Source: Simiduia agarivorans SA1 = DSM 21679 (GTDB lineage: Bacteria > Pseudomonadota > Gammaproteobacteria > Pseudomonadales > Cellvibrionaceae). From it: DNA of 64,000 nucleotides. The notes below the pieces were generated by a model. It made no database searches, was not told the origin of the DNA, and was given only the letters and a program-made list of their open reading frames with translations. The stretch spans positions 558,001 through 622,000 of the forward strand of contig NC_018868.3 in NCBI RefSeq assembly GCF_000305785.2, given 5' to 3'. The position numbers and the translations under genes are program-made. Below are positions 27,087 to 36,775 of the stretch, piece after piece (position 1 is the first letter of the stretch; each line of letters begins with the position of its first letter).

Positions 27087-28355
27087 ATGCCTGAAGGTGA
27101 ATTTTTCCAAGAATTGGCTTCCATTGTGGATGCTGAAGAGAACGTCCTGAGTCAAGCGAAAGCCTATTGGCTGTTTGGTAAATGGGAAGAGCTCGTCAAA
27201 ATGTCCGCATTAGATTTGCTAGGCTGTCAGGACGGTGCGGCGATTAGTGTATTGATAGGTTCCGCTTACTTTCATTTGTTGGACTGTAATAACGGTCAGC
27301 GCTACTTTCGTCAGGGGCTAGCGTTAAACGCAAATAAAACAATGGTGGCTAGAATACTGGTCTCAGGATTGTATAACTCATTGGGTCGAATTTCAGCACT
27401 GAGGGAGGATCGAGACTCTTCTAAAGACTACTTTAAATTGGCAGTTGACGTTGGTATACGTAATGCTGAGCTGGTCTCCCATTCTAGGGCTGTAAGTGAG
27501 CTGTCTGCACTTGGGCTTCTACCGCAAGCATCAGAATTAGTAGCCGGTAAGTTGAAGGAGGTAAAAAGAGGTGATCAAAAATCTAAAGACCTTCAAGCTC
27601 ATCTCTTAGTGCTTGAAAGTGAGATATCTCTGCTGAATCATGAACTTAGTTTAAGTTATACGAAAGGACAGTTATACAACACGGATTCTAACGAAAGTTC
27701 TTCGATCTATAGCTTAGGATCTGATGAGTGCATTCGTGATTTGCAGAAAAAGTCGCCGTCTCAACTTGGGCAAGACCTATGGGTATTGGAGAGAACAAAC
27801 TATAAGCGCAATGGCTATTTTGTAGAGTTTGGCGCAACTGACGGTGTACTGCTAAGCAATACATTCTTGCTCGAAAAGGAGTTCTCTTGGTCGGGACTTT
27901 GCTCCGAACCAAATCCAAAGTTTTTCAGCAAGTTAAAATCTAACCGAAACTGTGAAGTATCCGACGCCTGCATAAGCGCAACTACCGGCGAGTTGGTCGA
28001 GTTTGTGTTTGCGGATGAGTTTGGCGGATTCAGTAAGTATGCTAGCCAGGACGGGCACTCGGATAAAAGGTCTGCTTACCAAAAAGTCAATGGTCTAGTA
28101 GAGATTGAGACCATTAGTTTAAATGATTGGCTGGTAGAGCATAATGCTCCAAAAAACATAGATTATATGAGTGTCGACACAGAAGGGAGCGAGTATGAAA
28201 TACTCTCTAGTTTTCCTTTTGAAGAATGGAACATTCAATTGATCACCGTCGAGCACAACTTTACTCCGCGGAGAGATGATATTTTCAAATTGTTAACTAC
28301 TCATGGCTATAAAAGAGTAGAGGCGAAGTTTGATGATTGGTATTACAAGAGTTGA
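27087..28355 (+). CDS. FkbM-family methyltransferase with TPR-like N-terminus
   Basis: The C-terminal 200 residues (about 222-422) are a good FkbM methyltransferase: SQLGQDLWVLE, then the SAM loop FVEFGATDGV, then CSEPNP and the late motif IDYMSVDTEGSEYEIL. FkbM enzymes O-methylate sugars or other hydroxyl groups. The first 180 residues are helical and TPR-like, a form seen in other surface-glycan FkbM proteins. It starts three bases after the coiled-coil gene, so the two are likely translated together and may act as a pair. The target sugar is unknown. Confidence 0.82.
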   Translation: MPEGEFFQELASIVDAEENVLSQAKAYWLFGKWEELVKMSALDLLGCQDGAAISVLIGSAYFHLLDCNNGQRYFRQGLALNANKTMVARILVSGLYNSLGRISALREDRDSSKDYFKLAVDVGIRNAELVSHSRAVSELSALGLLPQASELVAGKLKEVKRGDQKSKDLQAHLLVLESEISLLNHELSLSYTKGQLYNTDSNESSSIYSLGSDECIRDLQKKSPSQLGQDLWVLERTNYKRNGYFVEFGATDGVLLSNTFLLEKEFSWSGLCSEPNPKFFSKLKSNRNCEVSDACISATTGELVEFVFADEFGGFSKYASQDGHSDKRSAYQKVNGLVEIETISLNDWLVEHNAPKNIDYMSVDTEGSEYEILSSFPFEEWNIQLITVEHNFTPRRDDIFKLLTTHGYKRVEAKFDDWYYKS

Positions 28356-28397
28356 TCATATTTTAAGTTGAGCTTATAAAATTCAGAATTATACGGT

Positions 28398-29642
28398 ATG
28401 ACGAAATGTTTTGTGGGTTTGAAAATGACTAATAGTGGTATAAGAATCGTTGGTGTCGACCATAGCTGGCAGTACCCAGCCATTACTGAGTACCACGCAT
28501 TTAAGAAAGTTCGCGAACTTTGTCCTGCTCGCAATGGAGTAGTTTACTTCGCGTTTCCATGGGCTACCTTGATCGATCGAATAGATAAAGGGGCTAAGGA
28601 TAAAGACGAGCTTTTAGAGGAGCTCTATTCTTTCAAGGAAGAACTTGCAAAGTTTGATGTTGTGATTTCTGTTTGCCAACATATTAGGATGCTAAAGCAT
28701 CTATACCTGTTTAAAGATGTAGGTATAACCACTGTATTTTGGAGTCACGCAACTATTTCATCTCTATCTCCTGCCGTAGACGAAGGCGTTGACATATTGC
28801 CATTTCCGCTGTATCCAACTCAGGTTGCGTATGAAACCCCTGCCTGGGAGGAAAAAAAGTATCTATTTTCCTTTGTCGGTGCGAGGGCAAATAAATGGTA
28901 CTTGACGGAATCTAGAAATATTATTATCGATTGCCTGTCGGATTCTAAAGGCGGATTAGTTATAGGTCGTGATTCATGGCACTATAACAATGTTGTTTAT
29001 AAAACCCAGATTAAAGGTGAAGAACAAACTAAAGAGGAGATTGAGCAGGAGAAAAATAGGAGTGAGGAATATTTACAGGTCATGCTAGATACTAAGTATG
29101 CATTGTGTCCTTCAGGAAGTGGGCCAAACTCTATTAGGCTTTGGGAGTGCGTAGAAATGGGGGTGGTGCCTGTTATACTTGCAGACGATTACAAAGTGCC
29201 AGGCGACATATCACTCTGGAAGTCAGCGGCATTTTTTATAGGTGAAGATAAGGCCAGCATTGAGCAGTTGCCTGAAACACTTGCAAAGTCTGATAGCAAG
29301 GACCTCTATGAAGACAAGCTAAATGCTTTGAGGCTCTTGAAGTTCAAATATGGTCGATCTTCATTTATTACAGATATAATTTCTTTCGTCCTGGAAATTC
29401 CTGCACCATTGGGCGATTCTGCCTACGCACTTCTGGCATCTAAAGTGACCGGTAGAAGCGCTGCAGATCTTCATTTTATGCTAATCAGCTTAGTCTCTTA
29501 CTACTTTAATCATAGTCAGCCTATTGAACAGGGTTTGGGTGTTTTAACGCGCATGGGCTTCTCGCTTCCCGACGGAGTTTACGACTTAGAAACCTTGACG
29601 AATTATTTAAAGAGCAATGAGAACTCTGAGGTATTGTCGTGA
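28398..29642 (+). CDS. Exostosin-like (GT47) glycosyltransferase
   Basis: The 414 residues carry FVGARANKWY followed by the family signature YALCPSGSGPNSIRLWECV and VVPVILADDYKVP, as in bacterial exostosin-domain proteins. Relatives use UDP-sugars such as glucuronate, galactose or xylose; UDP-glucuronate could come from Ugd at 38.7 kb. ATG 28398 has no clear ribosome site, and ATG 28425 is an alternative that would begin MTNSGIRIVGVDHSW. The end overlaps the start of the next gene by four bases. Confidence 0.78.
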   Translation: MTKCFVGLKMTNSGIRIVGVDHSWQYPAITEYHAFKKVRELCPARNGVVYFAFPWATLIDRIDKGAKDKDELLEELYSFKEELAKFDVVISVCQHIRMLKHLYLFKDVGITTVFWSHATISSLSPAVDEGVDILPFPLYPTQVAYETPAWEEKKYLFSFVGARANKWYLTESRNIIIDCLSDSKGGLVIGRDSWHYNNVVYKTQIKGEEQTKEEIEQEKNRSEEYLQVMLDTKYALCPSGSGPNSIRLWECVEMGVVPVILADDYKVPGDISLWKSAAFFIGEDKASIEQLPETLAKSDSKDLYEDKLNALRLLKFKYGRSSFITDIISFVLEIPAPLGDSAYALLASKVTGRSAADLHFMLISLVSYYFNHSQPIEQGLGVLTRMGFSLPDGVYDLETLTNYLKSNENSEVLS

Positions 29643-30664
29643 AAAAAGTTTATTTGATCGGAAAGCATTCAGTAAGGACCCCCTTCTTCTATAAATGTTA
29701 CCTGCCGCATTTTGCGAACTATGGATATGAGGTTGTCTCGAATGCCTCTTCTGTCGACTATTTAGTGCTAGGATTTAAAACTGATTTCTATTCTTGCGCT
29801 GACAAAATCTCTCAAGTTTTAGATGATAACCCAAATGCGAAAATTGTTGTTTTAAGTGAGGAGCCACTTTGGGATTCATTGTGGTCAGATGGTTTCAGTA
29901 GTTCTACATGGAACATTACTATTTCTGGAAAAGAGTTTCATTATTACAACATAAACCACTTCACTAGCGACGCTTTTGAATATATTAATATCCCATATTT
30001 TATTACTACTGAGGATAAATATTTTCTTCAGTATTGTATGGCATTTAGAAGGAACGCAGCATTAAAGGAGCGTGAAATTATTGAGTCCTGGTCACGCGCA
30101 ACATCGGTTTTTGCGTCGATTGCAGAAAAAAGATTGGATGATAAATATAACAAGTCATTTCCTGAATTAAATTGCTTTGCGCAAAGTGTTTATAGGTCTA
30201 AATTGTCCGAAAAGCTATTTAACCGTAGTGGATTTTTTATTCAGGGTAAAGGTTGGCACTCCGATTTGCCAAGGCAGAAGCTGCATGATTGGCACGCAGA
30301 TAAGCTGCAAAAACTTACGGGAAATGTAAGGTACGTTAGCGCCATAGAAAATACTGCTGCACCGTTCTATTGTACTGAAAAGCTATTCGACGCCTATGCA
30401 GTTCTAGGTGTACCTGTTGTGACAGAAAAACAATTTGAATTGTCGTTGGTCGATATAAGTCGTGACTCCATGCTAATTACATCTGGTGTAGATGTCGATA
30501 CGGATATCTCTCGTATAAATCGGAAAGTAGAGGACTCAGTATCAGCGCTAAGCTACAAAAATCAAATAGAAAAGTATTCGGACTACTTTTCTAAAGTCGA
30601 AAACCTACATGTCGCTAGAGATTATTTTGCAAAACGCTTTTCAAGTGCTATATCAGAACTCTAA
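29639..30664 (+). CDS. GT10-like fucosyltransferase, copy 1
   Basis: The 341 residues end in a domain resembling the donor-binding half of alpha-1,3/4-fucosyltransferases: a basic GKGWHSD segment and then AIENTAAPFYCTEKLFDAY followed by GVPVV, matching the FEN-x-YxTEKxFDA-x-VP pattern. A paralogue with the same length and motifs lies at 37.7 kb. GDP-fucose genes (gmd, fcl) follow at 32.8 kb, which supports fucose as donor. The N-terminal half is divergent from characterised enzymes, so specificity is a guess. Confidence 0.72.
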   Translation: MKKVYLIGKHSVRTPFFYKCYLPHFANYGYEVVSNASSVDYLVLGFKTDFYSCADKISQVLDDNPNAKIVVLSEEPLWDSLWSDGFSSSTWNITISGKEFHYYNINHFTSDAFEYINIPYFITTEDKYFLQYCMAFRRNAALKEREIIESWSRATSVFASIAEKRLDDKYNKSFPELNCFAQSVYRSKLSEKLFNRSGFFIQGKGWHSDLPRQKLHDWHADKLQKLTGNVRYVSAIENTAAPFYCTEKLFDAYAVLGVPVVTEKQFELSLVDISRDSMLITSGVDVDTDISRINRKVEDSVSALSYKNQIEKYSDYFSKVENLHVARDYFAKRFSSAISEL

Positions 30665-30676
30665 ATAGGAATAATT

Positions 30677-31678
30677 ATGAATAGTAAGCAAGCCTTGCAG
30701 GTGGCATTTAAGAATCGAGCAAAAAGATGGGTCCCTGTGGTTGAAAAGGAAAAAAACAATCCATTAGTCGCAATGAATCGATTTAAAACAGGCGAATATT
30801 TTTTTGTTGATTCCAGTCCTAGCTTTAAAATTGGGAGTGATAGTTCTGTCTATACTGTAGGTTCTTGCTTTGCAAGAAACGTAGAAAGATCTTTATTGGA
30901 GTGCGGCGTCGATCTAATAGGGCAAGATTTCTCAATTGATTCCAATTATCTACTAGAGTCGGTTGGCTTTATGGGTAATCAAGTGAATAACCGTTCTGCG
31001 CTTAACAAATACAGTACATTTTCAATCTGCGAAGAGTTTGAGCGCGTACTCCTACACAAAGAAGTCCTAGATTCTGGCTTTATTAGGATATCTGAGGATG
31101 GATGGATCGACCCTCAGTTGGCAAGCGTTCTAAGGCCCTTGCCATTCTCTGAACTGCTAAAGGTTCGACAATCTGTTGACTCATTAGTTGGAGAAGTAGT
31201 TAAGGCCGATGTTATATTTATAACGTTAGGGCTAAACGAAGTTTGGTTTGATAATCATACTAAAACCTATCTTAACTCGAGCCCACCACCTAGCTTGCTC
31301 CGTTCAGATGACTCAAGATTTACGTTCGCCGCACCGGACATTATAGAAGTGTACGAAAAACTTTCGAGCACTGTGGATCTTATATCAAGAATGTCTGAAA
31401 AAGACCCGAAATTCGTGGTTACTGTCAGCCCCGTTCCTATGTCGACCACCTGGACTTCTAGTGATGTCGTTGTGGCGAACACGATATCGAAATCATCCCT
31501 CCGTGTCTGTGCGGAAAAGCTAACTAATGATTTTGGTAACGTAGATTACTTTCCAAGTTTTGAAATGGTTTTGAACTCACCCAGAGCATTAGCGTGGGGA
31601 GATGACGAGCTACATGTTCGACCGCAGATGGTAGATTTTGTAATAGGAAATTTCGTTGAGCGATATGTTGACCAGTAA
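30677..31678 (+). CDS. GSCFA-domain protein (SGNH-like esterase or acyltransferase)
   Basis: The 333 residues contain VGSCFARNV, the motif that names the GSCFA family, then FITLGLNEVW and the late histidine in DDELHVRP. The family is related to SGNH hydrolases and may remove or transfer acyl groups on glycans. AGGA precedes ATG 30677. The next gene overlaps its end and is also SGNH-like, so the two may act on the same ester group. No signal peptide is visible, so it should be cytoplasmic. Confidence 0.78.
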   Translation: MNSKQALQVAFKNRAKRWVPVVEKEKNNPLVAMNRFKTGEYFFVDSSPSFKIGSDSSVYTVGSCFARNVERSLLECGVDLIGQDFSIDSNYLLESVGFMGNQVNNRSALNKYSTFSICEEFERVLLHKEVLDSGFIRISEDGWIDPQLASVLRPLPFSELLKVRQSVDSLVGEVVKADVIFITLGLNEVWFDNHTKTYLNSSPPPSLLRSDDSRFTFAAPDIIEVYEKLSSTVDLISRMSEKDPKFVVTVSPVPMSTTWTSSDVVVANTISKSSLRVCAEKLTNDFGNVDYFPSFEMVLNSPRALAWGDDELHVRPQMVDFVIGNFVERYVDQ

Positions 31679-32693
31679 AAAGAGAAAAGTGCTTATTTAT
31701 GGCTTCAGTGTAACTGCAGAAAGTCCCGGCTATGTTGGTCCGCTAATTAAGTTGCTATCCGATTTTGATTTGGTCAAGGTTGGAAATGGCGGAATTCAGC
31801 CACACCACGCACTATTTTACATAGTAGACGAGATCAAGAAGCATGCTCCCGATGAGTTAATTCTCGAATTCTCAACTGCTGCGTTTAGAAGTTTCTACGA
31901 TAAAAACGAGTATAAGAAAATACTATTCTTTATTTGTAGCGCAGCAATCAAGCTTGGTGTTCGGCCGCATATTCTCGACCTTCCTAGGTCGGATGTTTCC
32001 TACGACAACGATTGGGTGCTGAATTTTCATAGATGTTTATCGCAACAATATGGTATCGGCTGGGTAGACGTTTGCACTGAGTCTTTCCGTAGTGGAGCTA
32101 TCTCTGGATACTTAAGAGATGGTATCCATACTAATGAATTGGGGGCCAATTATTATTCAAGTGTGCTTTCTGAATATTTTTTAGATTCTATCGCGACGAA
32201 TGCTTCAAGCCTGCCAGTTTCGCCAATCTCCAACTTTGGTGCCGATATGCTGGACTGTGCTCGCGCAGTTTCTTTGGCCAGTTTGGCTGAGAATTCTAGT
32301 TTAGAGTATTTTGAGCGATCAGGATTTGAAGGAACGTTTTTGCCAATAGATGTGGGCCAGGAAATTCGCGTGTCATTCTCAGAGACCCTGAACGTCAAGG
32401 GAGTGTCATTCTTGATGGGCCCTCTCACATCATCATTTCATCTGGATTTTGGTGGATGCACAAGATCAGTGAACGCTTACGATAGGTTTTGTTACTATAC
32501 ACGTTTTAGTGTTCAATGCTTCGATAATCTAAGTGCAGCAAGTGTCATAATTCGTTCAGATGAAAATCGATCCGATGTAGTGCTACTGAAGGGGGTTGAA
32601 GAATCTCCTGTAAAAAATTATCTCGGGGACATTTTGGTTCTATCCAATCAATATGATGAGATTAAACTACCCAATGATTACTTGGCCGCTTAA
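31665..32693 (+). CDS. SGNH-hydrolase-like protein
   Basis: About 342 residues. The N-terminal IYGFSVT takes the place of the usual GDS block, and DGIHTNELGANYYS supplies the DxxH pair near residue 170, so the first 190 residues look like an SGNH hydrolase or O-acyltransferase. The C-terminal 150 residues are beta-rich and unassigned. ATG 31665 overlaps the previous stop; a TTG at 31656 with a better-spaced AGGA is a real alternative. No signal peptide is seen. Activity is uncertain. Confidence 0.65.
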   Translation: MLTSKKRKVLIYGFSVTAESPGYVGPLIKLLSDFDLVKVGNGGIQPHHALFYIVDEIKKHAPDELILEFSTAAFRSFYDKNEYKKILFFICSAAIKLGVRPHILDLPRSDVSYDNDWVLNFHRCLSQQYGIGWVDVCTESFRSGAISGYLRDGIHTNELGANYYSSVLSEYFLDSIATNASSLPVSPISNFGADMLDCARAVSLASLAENSSLEYFERSGFEGTFLPIDVGQEIRVSFSETLNVKGVSFLMGPLTSSFHLDFGGCTRSVNAYDRFCYYTRFSVQCFDNLSAASVIIRSDENRSDVVLLKGVEESPVKNYLGDILVLSNQYDEIKLPNDYLAA

Positions 32694-32760
32694 TAGCGAA
32701 TCGTTTAAGTTTGCAAACGTTATTTAGGCGTCTGTTAGACATGAATAGGAAGGTAAAAAA

Positions 32761-33876
32761 TTGAAAAAAGCATTAATTACGGGTGTGACTGGTCAAGATG
32801 GATCATATCTAGCGGAATTTCTATTAGACAAAGGATATGAAGTGCATGGAATTAAGCGTCGAGCTTCACTCTTTAATACGCAGCGTGTCGATCACATCTA
32901 TGAGGATCCTCATGTCGATAATCAGCATTTTATCTTGCACTATGGCGATTTGACTGATACCTCTAATTTGGTACGGATTATCCAGCAAATTCAGCCTGAT
33001 GAAATATACAATCTTGGTGCACAAAGCCACGTTGCGGTCAGCTTTGAAGCACCTGAGTATACTGCTGATGTAGATGCCATGGGTACTCTTCGCATTCTAG
33101 AGGCAATTCGTATTTTAGGCCTTGAAAAGAAAACCCGTTTCTATCAAGCGTCTACGTCAGAACTCTACGGATTGGTACAAGAAACGCCACAGAAAGAGAC
33201 CACCCCGTTCTATCCTCGCTCACCTTATGCAGTAGCAAAAATGTATGCCTACTGGATTACTGTAAACTACAGAGAAGCTTACGGTATGTACGCGTGCAAT
33301 GGCATTCTGTTCAATCATGAGAGTCCACGTAGAGGCGAGACATTTGTTACTAGAAAGATTACTCGTGGCCTTGCGAATATAGCCCAGGGTTTAGAGGCAT
33401 GTTTGTATATGGGTAATATGGATGCACTCCGCGACTGGGGTCATGCAAAAGACTACGTTCGCATGCAGTGGATGATGCTACAGCAAGATCAGCCCGAAGA
33501 TTTCGTTATTGCTACCGGTGTCCAGTATTCTGTTCGTGAATTTATTTCTTGGTCGGCCAAAGAATTGGGGGTAAGCCTTCGGTTCGAGGGTGAGGGCGTC
33601 GAAGAGGTTGCAATTGTAGCATCTATTGAGGGTGATAATGCTCCAGCGTTAGCGGTAGGTGACGTTGTTGTAAGAGTTGATCCGCGCTATTTCCGTCCGG
33701 CTGAGGTAGAAACTCTTCTTGGCGACCCTGCAAAGGCCAAGGAAAGGCTGGGCTGGGTACCAGAAATAACCACACAGCAAATGTGTGCTGAAATGGTTGC
33801 AGAAGATTTGAAAGCAGCTAAACGTCATGCGCTACTGAAACAGCATGGTTTTGAAGTGCCAGTTTCAGTTGAATAG
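32761..33876 (+). CDS. gmd: GDP-mannose 4,6-dehydratase
   Basis: First step from GDP-mannose to GDP-L-fucose, giving GDP-4-keto-6-deoxymannose. The 371 residues show the Rossmann loop GVTGQDGSY (8-16), [10 protein letters not shown], the STSELYG triad segment with YAVAK, and the [17 protein letters not shown] substrate loop, all typical of Gmd. The start codon is TTG at 32761, supported by AGGAAGG seven bases upstream and the conserved MKKALITG start. It opens the gmd-fcl-gmm-manC set. Confidence 0.96.
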   Translation: MKKALITGVTGQDGSYLAEFLLDKGYEVHGIKRRASLFNTQRVDHIYEDPHVDNQHFILHYGDLTDTSNLVRIIQQIQPDEIYNLGAQSHVAVSFEAPEYTADVDAMGTLRILEAIRILGLEKKTRFYQASTSELYGLVQETPQKETTPFYPRSPYAVAKMYAYWITVNYREAYGMYACNGILFNHESPRRGETFVTRKITRGLANIAQGLEACLYMGNMDALRDWGHAKDYVRMQWMMLQQDQPEDFVIATGVQYSVREFISWSAKELGVSLRFEGEGVEEVAIVASIEGDNAPALAVGDVVVRVDPRYFRPAEVETLLGDPAKAKERLGWVPEITTQQMCAEMVAEDLKAAKRHALLKQHGFEVPVSVE

Positions 33877-33931
33877 ATTTTGACCATATATCCCGGCCTG
33901 GCAAGGTCGGGGTTCTACATACGAGATTGAT

Positions 33932-34891
33932 ATGAAAAAGATTTATGTTGCCGGGCATAATGGTATGGTTGGTTCTGCCATCGCTCGCCAGCTTGGAAGG
34001 CGCACTGATTGCACTGTGATTACTAGATCTCGCAGTGAACTTGATTTAACCAATCAAGCTGCTGTTCTGGAGTTCTTTTCCAAAGAAGGTATTGACGAGG
34101 TCTATCTGGCTGCGGCAAAGGTGGGAGGTATTGTAGCAAATAATACATATCCTGCTGACTTCATTTACGAAAATATCATGATTGAGGCAAATATAATAAA
34201 TGCCGCGCATAGGCACGATGTCCAGCGGCTTCTTTTTCTGGGGTCAAGCTGCATATACCCAAAGCTTGCCGAACAGCCAATGGCGGAGTCGGCGCTGCTG
34301 ACTGGTAGACTCGAACCGACAAACGAACCCTATGCAATAGCAAAGATTGCAGGTATTAAACTCTGTGAAAGCTATAATCGTCAGTATGGAAGGGACTATC
34401 GTAGCGTCATGCCAACGAACTTGTATGGTCCCAATGACAATTTTCATCCGGATAACAGTCATGTGATTCCGGCACTTTTACTTCGTTTTCATGAAGCAAA
34501 ATTAAATCATTCAGATGAAGTACTCGCTTGGGGTACAGGATCACCATTGCGTGAGTTCCTTCATGTAGATGATATGGCTGACGCAAGTGTGTTTGTAATG
34601 GATCTAGACCGAGAGCTCTACTGTAATAATACAGAGCCTATGTTAAGTCATATTAACGTCGGAACCGGCGTTGACTGCACTATAAAGCAGCTAACGGAAA
34701 CCGTAGCGAAAGTCGTCGGTTTTGAGGGTGAAATACGTTGGGATACGACTAAGCCTGATGGCGCCCCGCGTAAATTGATGCAGGTTGAGCGATTGAACAA
34801 GCTCGGCTGGCGTTTCTCTATATCGCTAGAATCTGGCCTTAGAGATACCTACCAATGGTTTCTTGATCATCAGGAAAGTTTTAGAAAGTAG
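33932..34891 (+). CDS. fcl: GDP-L-fucose synthase
   Basis: Epimerase-reductase that turns GDP-4-keto-6-deoxymannose into GDP-L-fucose using NADPH. The 319 residues have GHNGMVGSA (8-16), the catalytic serine/cysteine region [10 protein letters not shown] and YAIAKIAG with the Tyr-x3-Lys pair, plus [14 protein letters not shown]. These are diagnostic for Fcl/WcaG. It directly follows gmd and gives the donor for the two GT10-like proteins. Confidence 0.96.
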   Translation: MKKIYVAGHNGMVGSAIARQLGRRTDCTVITRSRSELDLTNQAAVLEFFSKEGIDEVYLAAAKVGGIVANNTYPADFIYENIMIEANIINAAHRHDVQRLLFLGSSCIYPKLAEQPMAESALLTGRLEPTNEPYAIAKIAGIKLCESYNRQYGRDYRSVMPTNLYGPNDNFHPDNSHVIPALLLRFHEAKLNHSDEVLAWGTGSPLREFLHVDDMADASVFVMDLDRELYCNNTEPMLSHINVGTGVDCTIKQLTETVAKVVGFEGEIRWDTTKPDGAPRKLMQVERLNKLGWRFSISLESGLRDTYQWFLDHQESFRK

Positions 34892-34896
34892 ATGTA

Positions 34897-35352
34897 ATGT
34901 TTTTAGATAAAGATACATTTTCTGTAGTAGTGGACAGCACCCCCTTGGTATCTATTGATTTTATAATTGAAGATGGGTTGGGGCGTGTGCTACTTGGACA
35001 ACGAAAGAACCCGCCGGCTAAAGGTTTTTGGTTTGTTCCAGGGGGGAGAATTCAGAAAAATGAATCAATGAGTAATGCATTCTGCAGGCTTGCAAGGCAA
35101 GAGCTGGGCGTTGATTCTTCTTTGGCAGATTCGAGGTTTTTGGGTCCTTATGAACACTTTTATTCTGATAGCGTTTTTCGGAATCATATTTCGACGCATT
35201 ATGTTGCCTTGGCCTATCGTGTAGATACAAAAATCCCCTATAAGCTGCCTGAAGATCAGCATAGTGCTTTTCGCTGGTTTGAAATAGATCAATTGCTTGA
35301 GAGTGCAAGCGTGCACCCGCACACCAAAGCCTATTTTATTAGTAAGGATTAA
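34897..35352 (+). CDS. gmm: GDP-mannose mannosyl hydrolase (Nudix)
   Basis: The 151 residues match Gmm/WcaH. The Nudix box is the modified form [10 protein letters not shown] then RLARQELGV, which lacks part of the standard REUxEE signature, as known for this family. Gmm hydrolyses GDP-mannose to GDP and mannose and may tune GDP-mannose and GDP-fucose pools. It lies five bases after fcl and one base before manC, within the GDP-fucose operon. Confidence 0.88.
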   Translation: MFLDKDTFSVVVDSTPLVSIDFIIEDGLGRVLLGQRKNPPAKGFWFVPGGRIQKNESMSNAFCRLARQELGVDSSLADSRFLGPYEHFYSDSVFRNHISTHYVALAYRVDTKIPYKLPEDQHSAFRWFEIDQLLESASVHPHTKAYFISKD

Positions 35353-35353
35353 T

Positions 35354-36763
35354 ATGATTCTCCCCGTAATTTTGGCTGGTGGTACCGGCACTCGGCTTTG
35401 GCCCTTATCCCGTGATCTGATGCCCAAGCAGTATCTAAATCTGGATCGCAAGCAGACGATGCTTCAAGCCACAGTATCTCGATTGGAAAAGATCAACTCG
35501 CTACCTCCATTGGTGATTTGTAACGAGGAGCATCGATTTATTGCAGCCGAGCAACTAAGACAGATCGGCTCGTTAGACCACAATATTCTGCTTGAGCCGG
35601 CTGGTAAGAATACCGCACCGGCTATTGCCCTGGCTGCGTTTTCGGCGCTTGCAAAGGGTAATGATCCCCTAATGTTGGTTTTGGCAGCTGACCATGTGAT
35701 TACTGATACCGTTGCATTTAAGAATGCAATTGAAAAAGCCGTAGAACTTGCTAGCGAAAATAAACTTGTCACTTTTGGAATAGTGCCTACAAATCCCGAA
35801 ACTGGGTACGGATATATACGGCGTGGCGAACCTGTCAGAACGGGGTTTCATGTCGCTGAATTCGTTGAAAAACCAGATAGAGTTACCGCGCTAAAGTATC
35901 TGGAGAGTGGAGAGTTCTACTGGAACAGTGGCATGTTTATGTTTAGGGCCAGTCTCTTTCTTTCTGAGTTGAAGAAGCACAGGGCTGATATCTTTCATGC
36001 TTGTGAGCTTGCGATGGCAGATGTCGATCCGGATATGGATTTTGTTCGTGTTAATAAAGAAGCATTTATGACTTGCCCGGCAGAGTCTGTCGATTACGCT
36101 GTCATGGAAAAAACAAACGCTGCCGTCGTGCTACCGCAGGATATTGGATGGAACGATGTTGGGGCCTGGTCTTCACTATGGGAGATAAGTAAAAAGGACG
36201 CCAACTATAATGTGCACCATGGCGATGTACAAGATGTTGAGTGCACCGGTAACTTTGTTTATGCCGAGAATAGTCTTGTTGTTACTCTGGGTCTTCATGA
36301 TTCGGTGGTGGTACAAACAAAAGATGCTGTATTGGTTGCAGCGAAAGATCAGGTGCAGAATGTTAAGAGCGTAGTTCAGAAGTTAAAGTCTTTAGGTCGT
36401 GATGAATATAGAGTGCATCGCGAAGTGTATCGCCCCTGGGGTAAGTATGACTCGATTGATCGAGGTCGACGTTATCAGGTTAAGAGAATTACAGTTAATC
36501 CAGGCGAAAAGTTATCAATTCAAATGCATCATCACCGTTCTGAACATTGGATAGTGGTTTCCGGAACCGCAAAGGTAACAATTGATAATCTTGAAAAGCT
36601 ACTAAGCGAAAATCAATCGATATACATTCCTTTGGGGTCTGTCCACGCGCTTGAGAATCCCGGAAAAATTCCTCTAGAACTAATTGAGGTTCAGTCTGGT
36701 GCATATTTAGGCGAGGATGATATTGTTCGATTTTCTGACCGCTATGGCCGCACTCAAAGCTAA
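35354..36763 (+). CDS. manC: Mannose-1-P guanylyltransferase / mannose-6-P isomerase
   Basis: Bifunctional enzyme making GDP-mannose and interconverting fructose-6-P and mannose-6-P. The 469 residues begin [20 protein letters not shown], contain the guanylyltransferase FVEKPD and NSGMFMF motifs, and end in a cupin-type isomerase domain (RPWGKYD, then the metal site [11 protein letters not shown]). ATG 35354 was chosen over an in-frame ATG at 35297 because the conserved N-terminus starts there. With manB, gmd and fcl it forms a route to GDP-fucose. Confidence 0.95.
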   Translation: MILPVILAGGTGTRLWPLSRDLMPKQYLNLDRKQTMLQATVSRLEKINSLPPLVICNEEHRFIAAEQLRQIGSLDHNILLEPAGKNTAPAIALAAFSALAKGNDPLMLVLAADHVITDTVAFKNAIEKAVELASENKLVTFGIVPTNPETGYGYIRRGEPVRTGFHVAEFVEKPDRVTALKYLESGEFYWNSGMFMFRASLFLSELKKHRADIFHACELAMADVDPDMDFVRVNKEAFMTCPAESVDYAVMEKTNAAVVLPQDIGWNDVGAWSSLWEISKKDANYNVHHGDVQDVECTGNFVYAENSLVVTLGLHDSVVVQTKDAVLVAAKDQVQNVKSVVQKLKSLGRDEYRVHREVYRPWGKYDSIDRGRRYQVKRITVNPGEKLSIQMHHHRSEHWIVVSGTAKVTIDNLEKLLSENQSIYIPLGSVHALENPGKIPLELIEVQSGAYLGEDDIVRFSDRYGRTQS

Positions 36764-36775
36764 AAGTAGTCTGGT

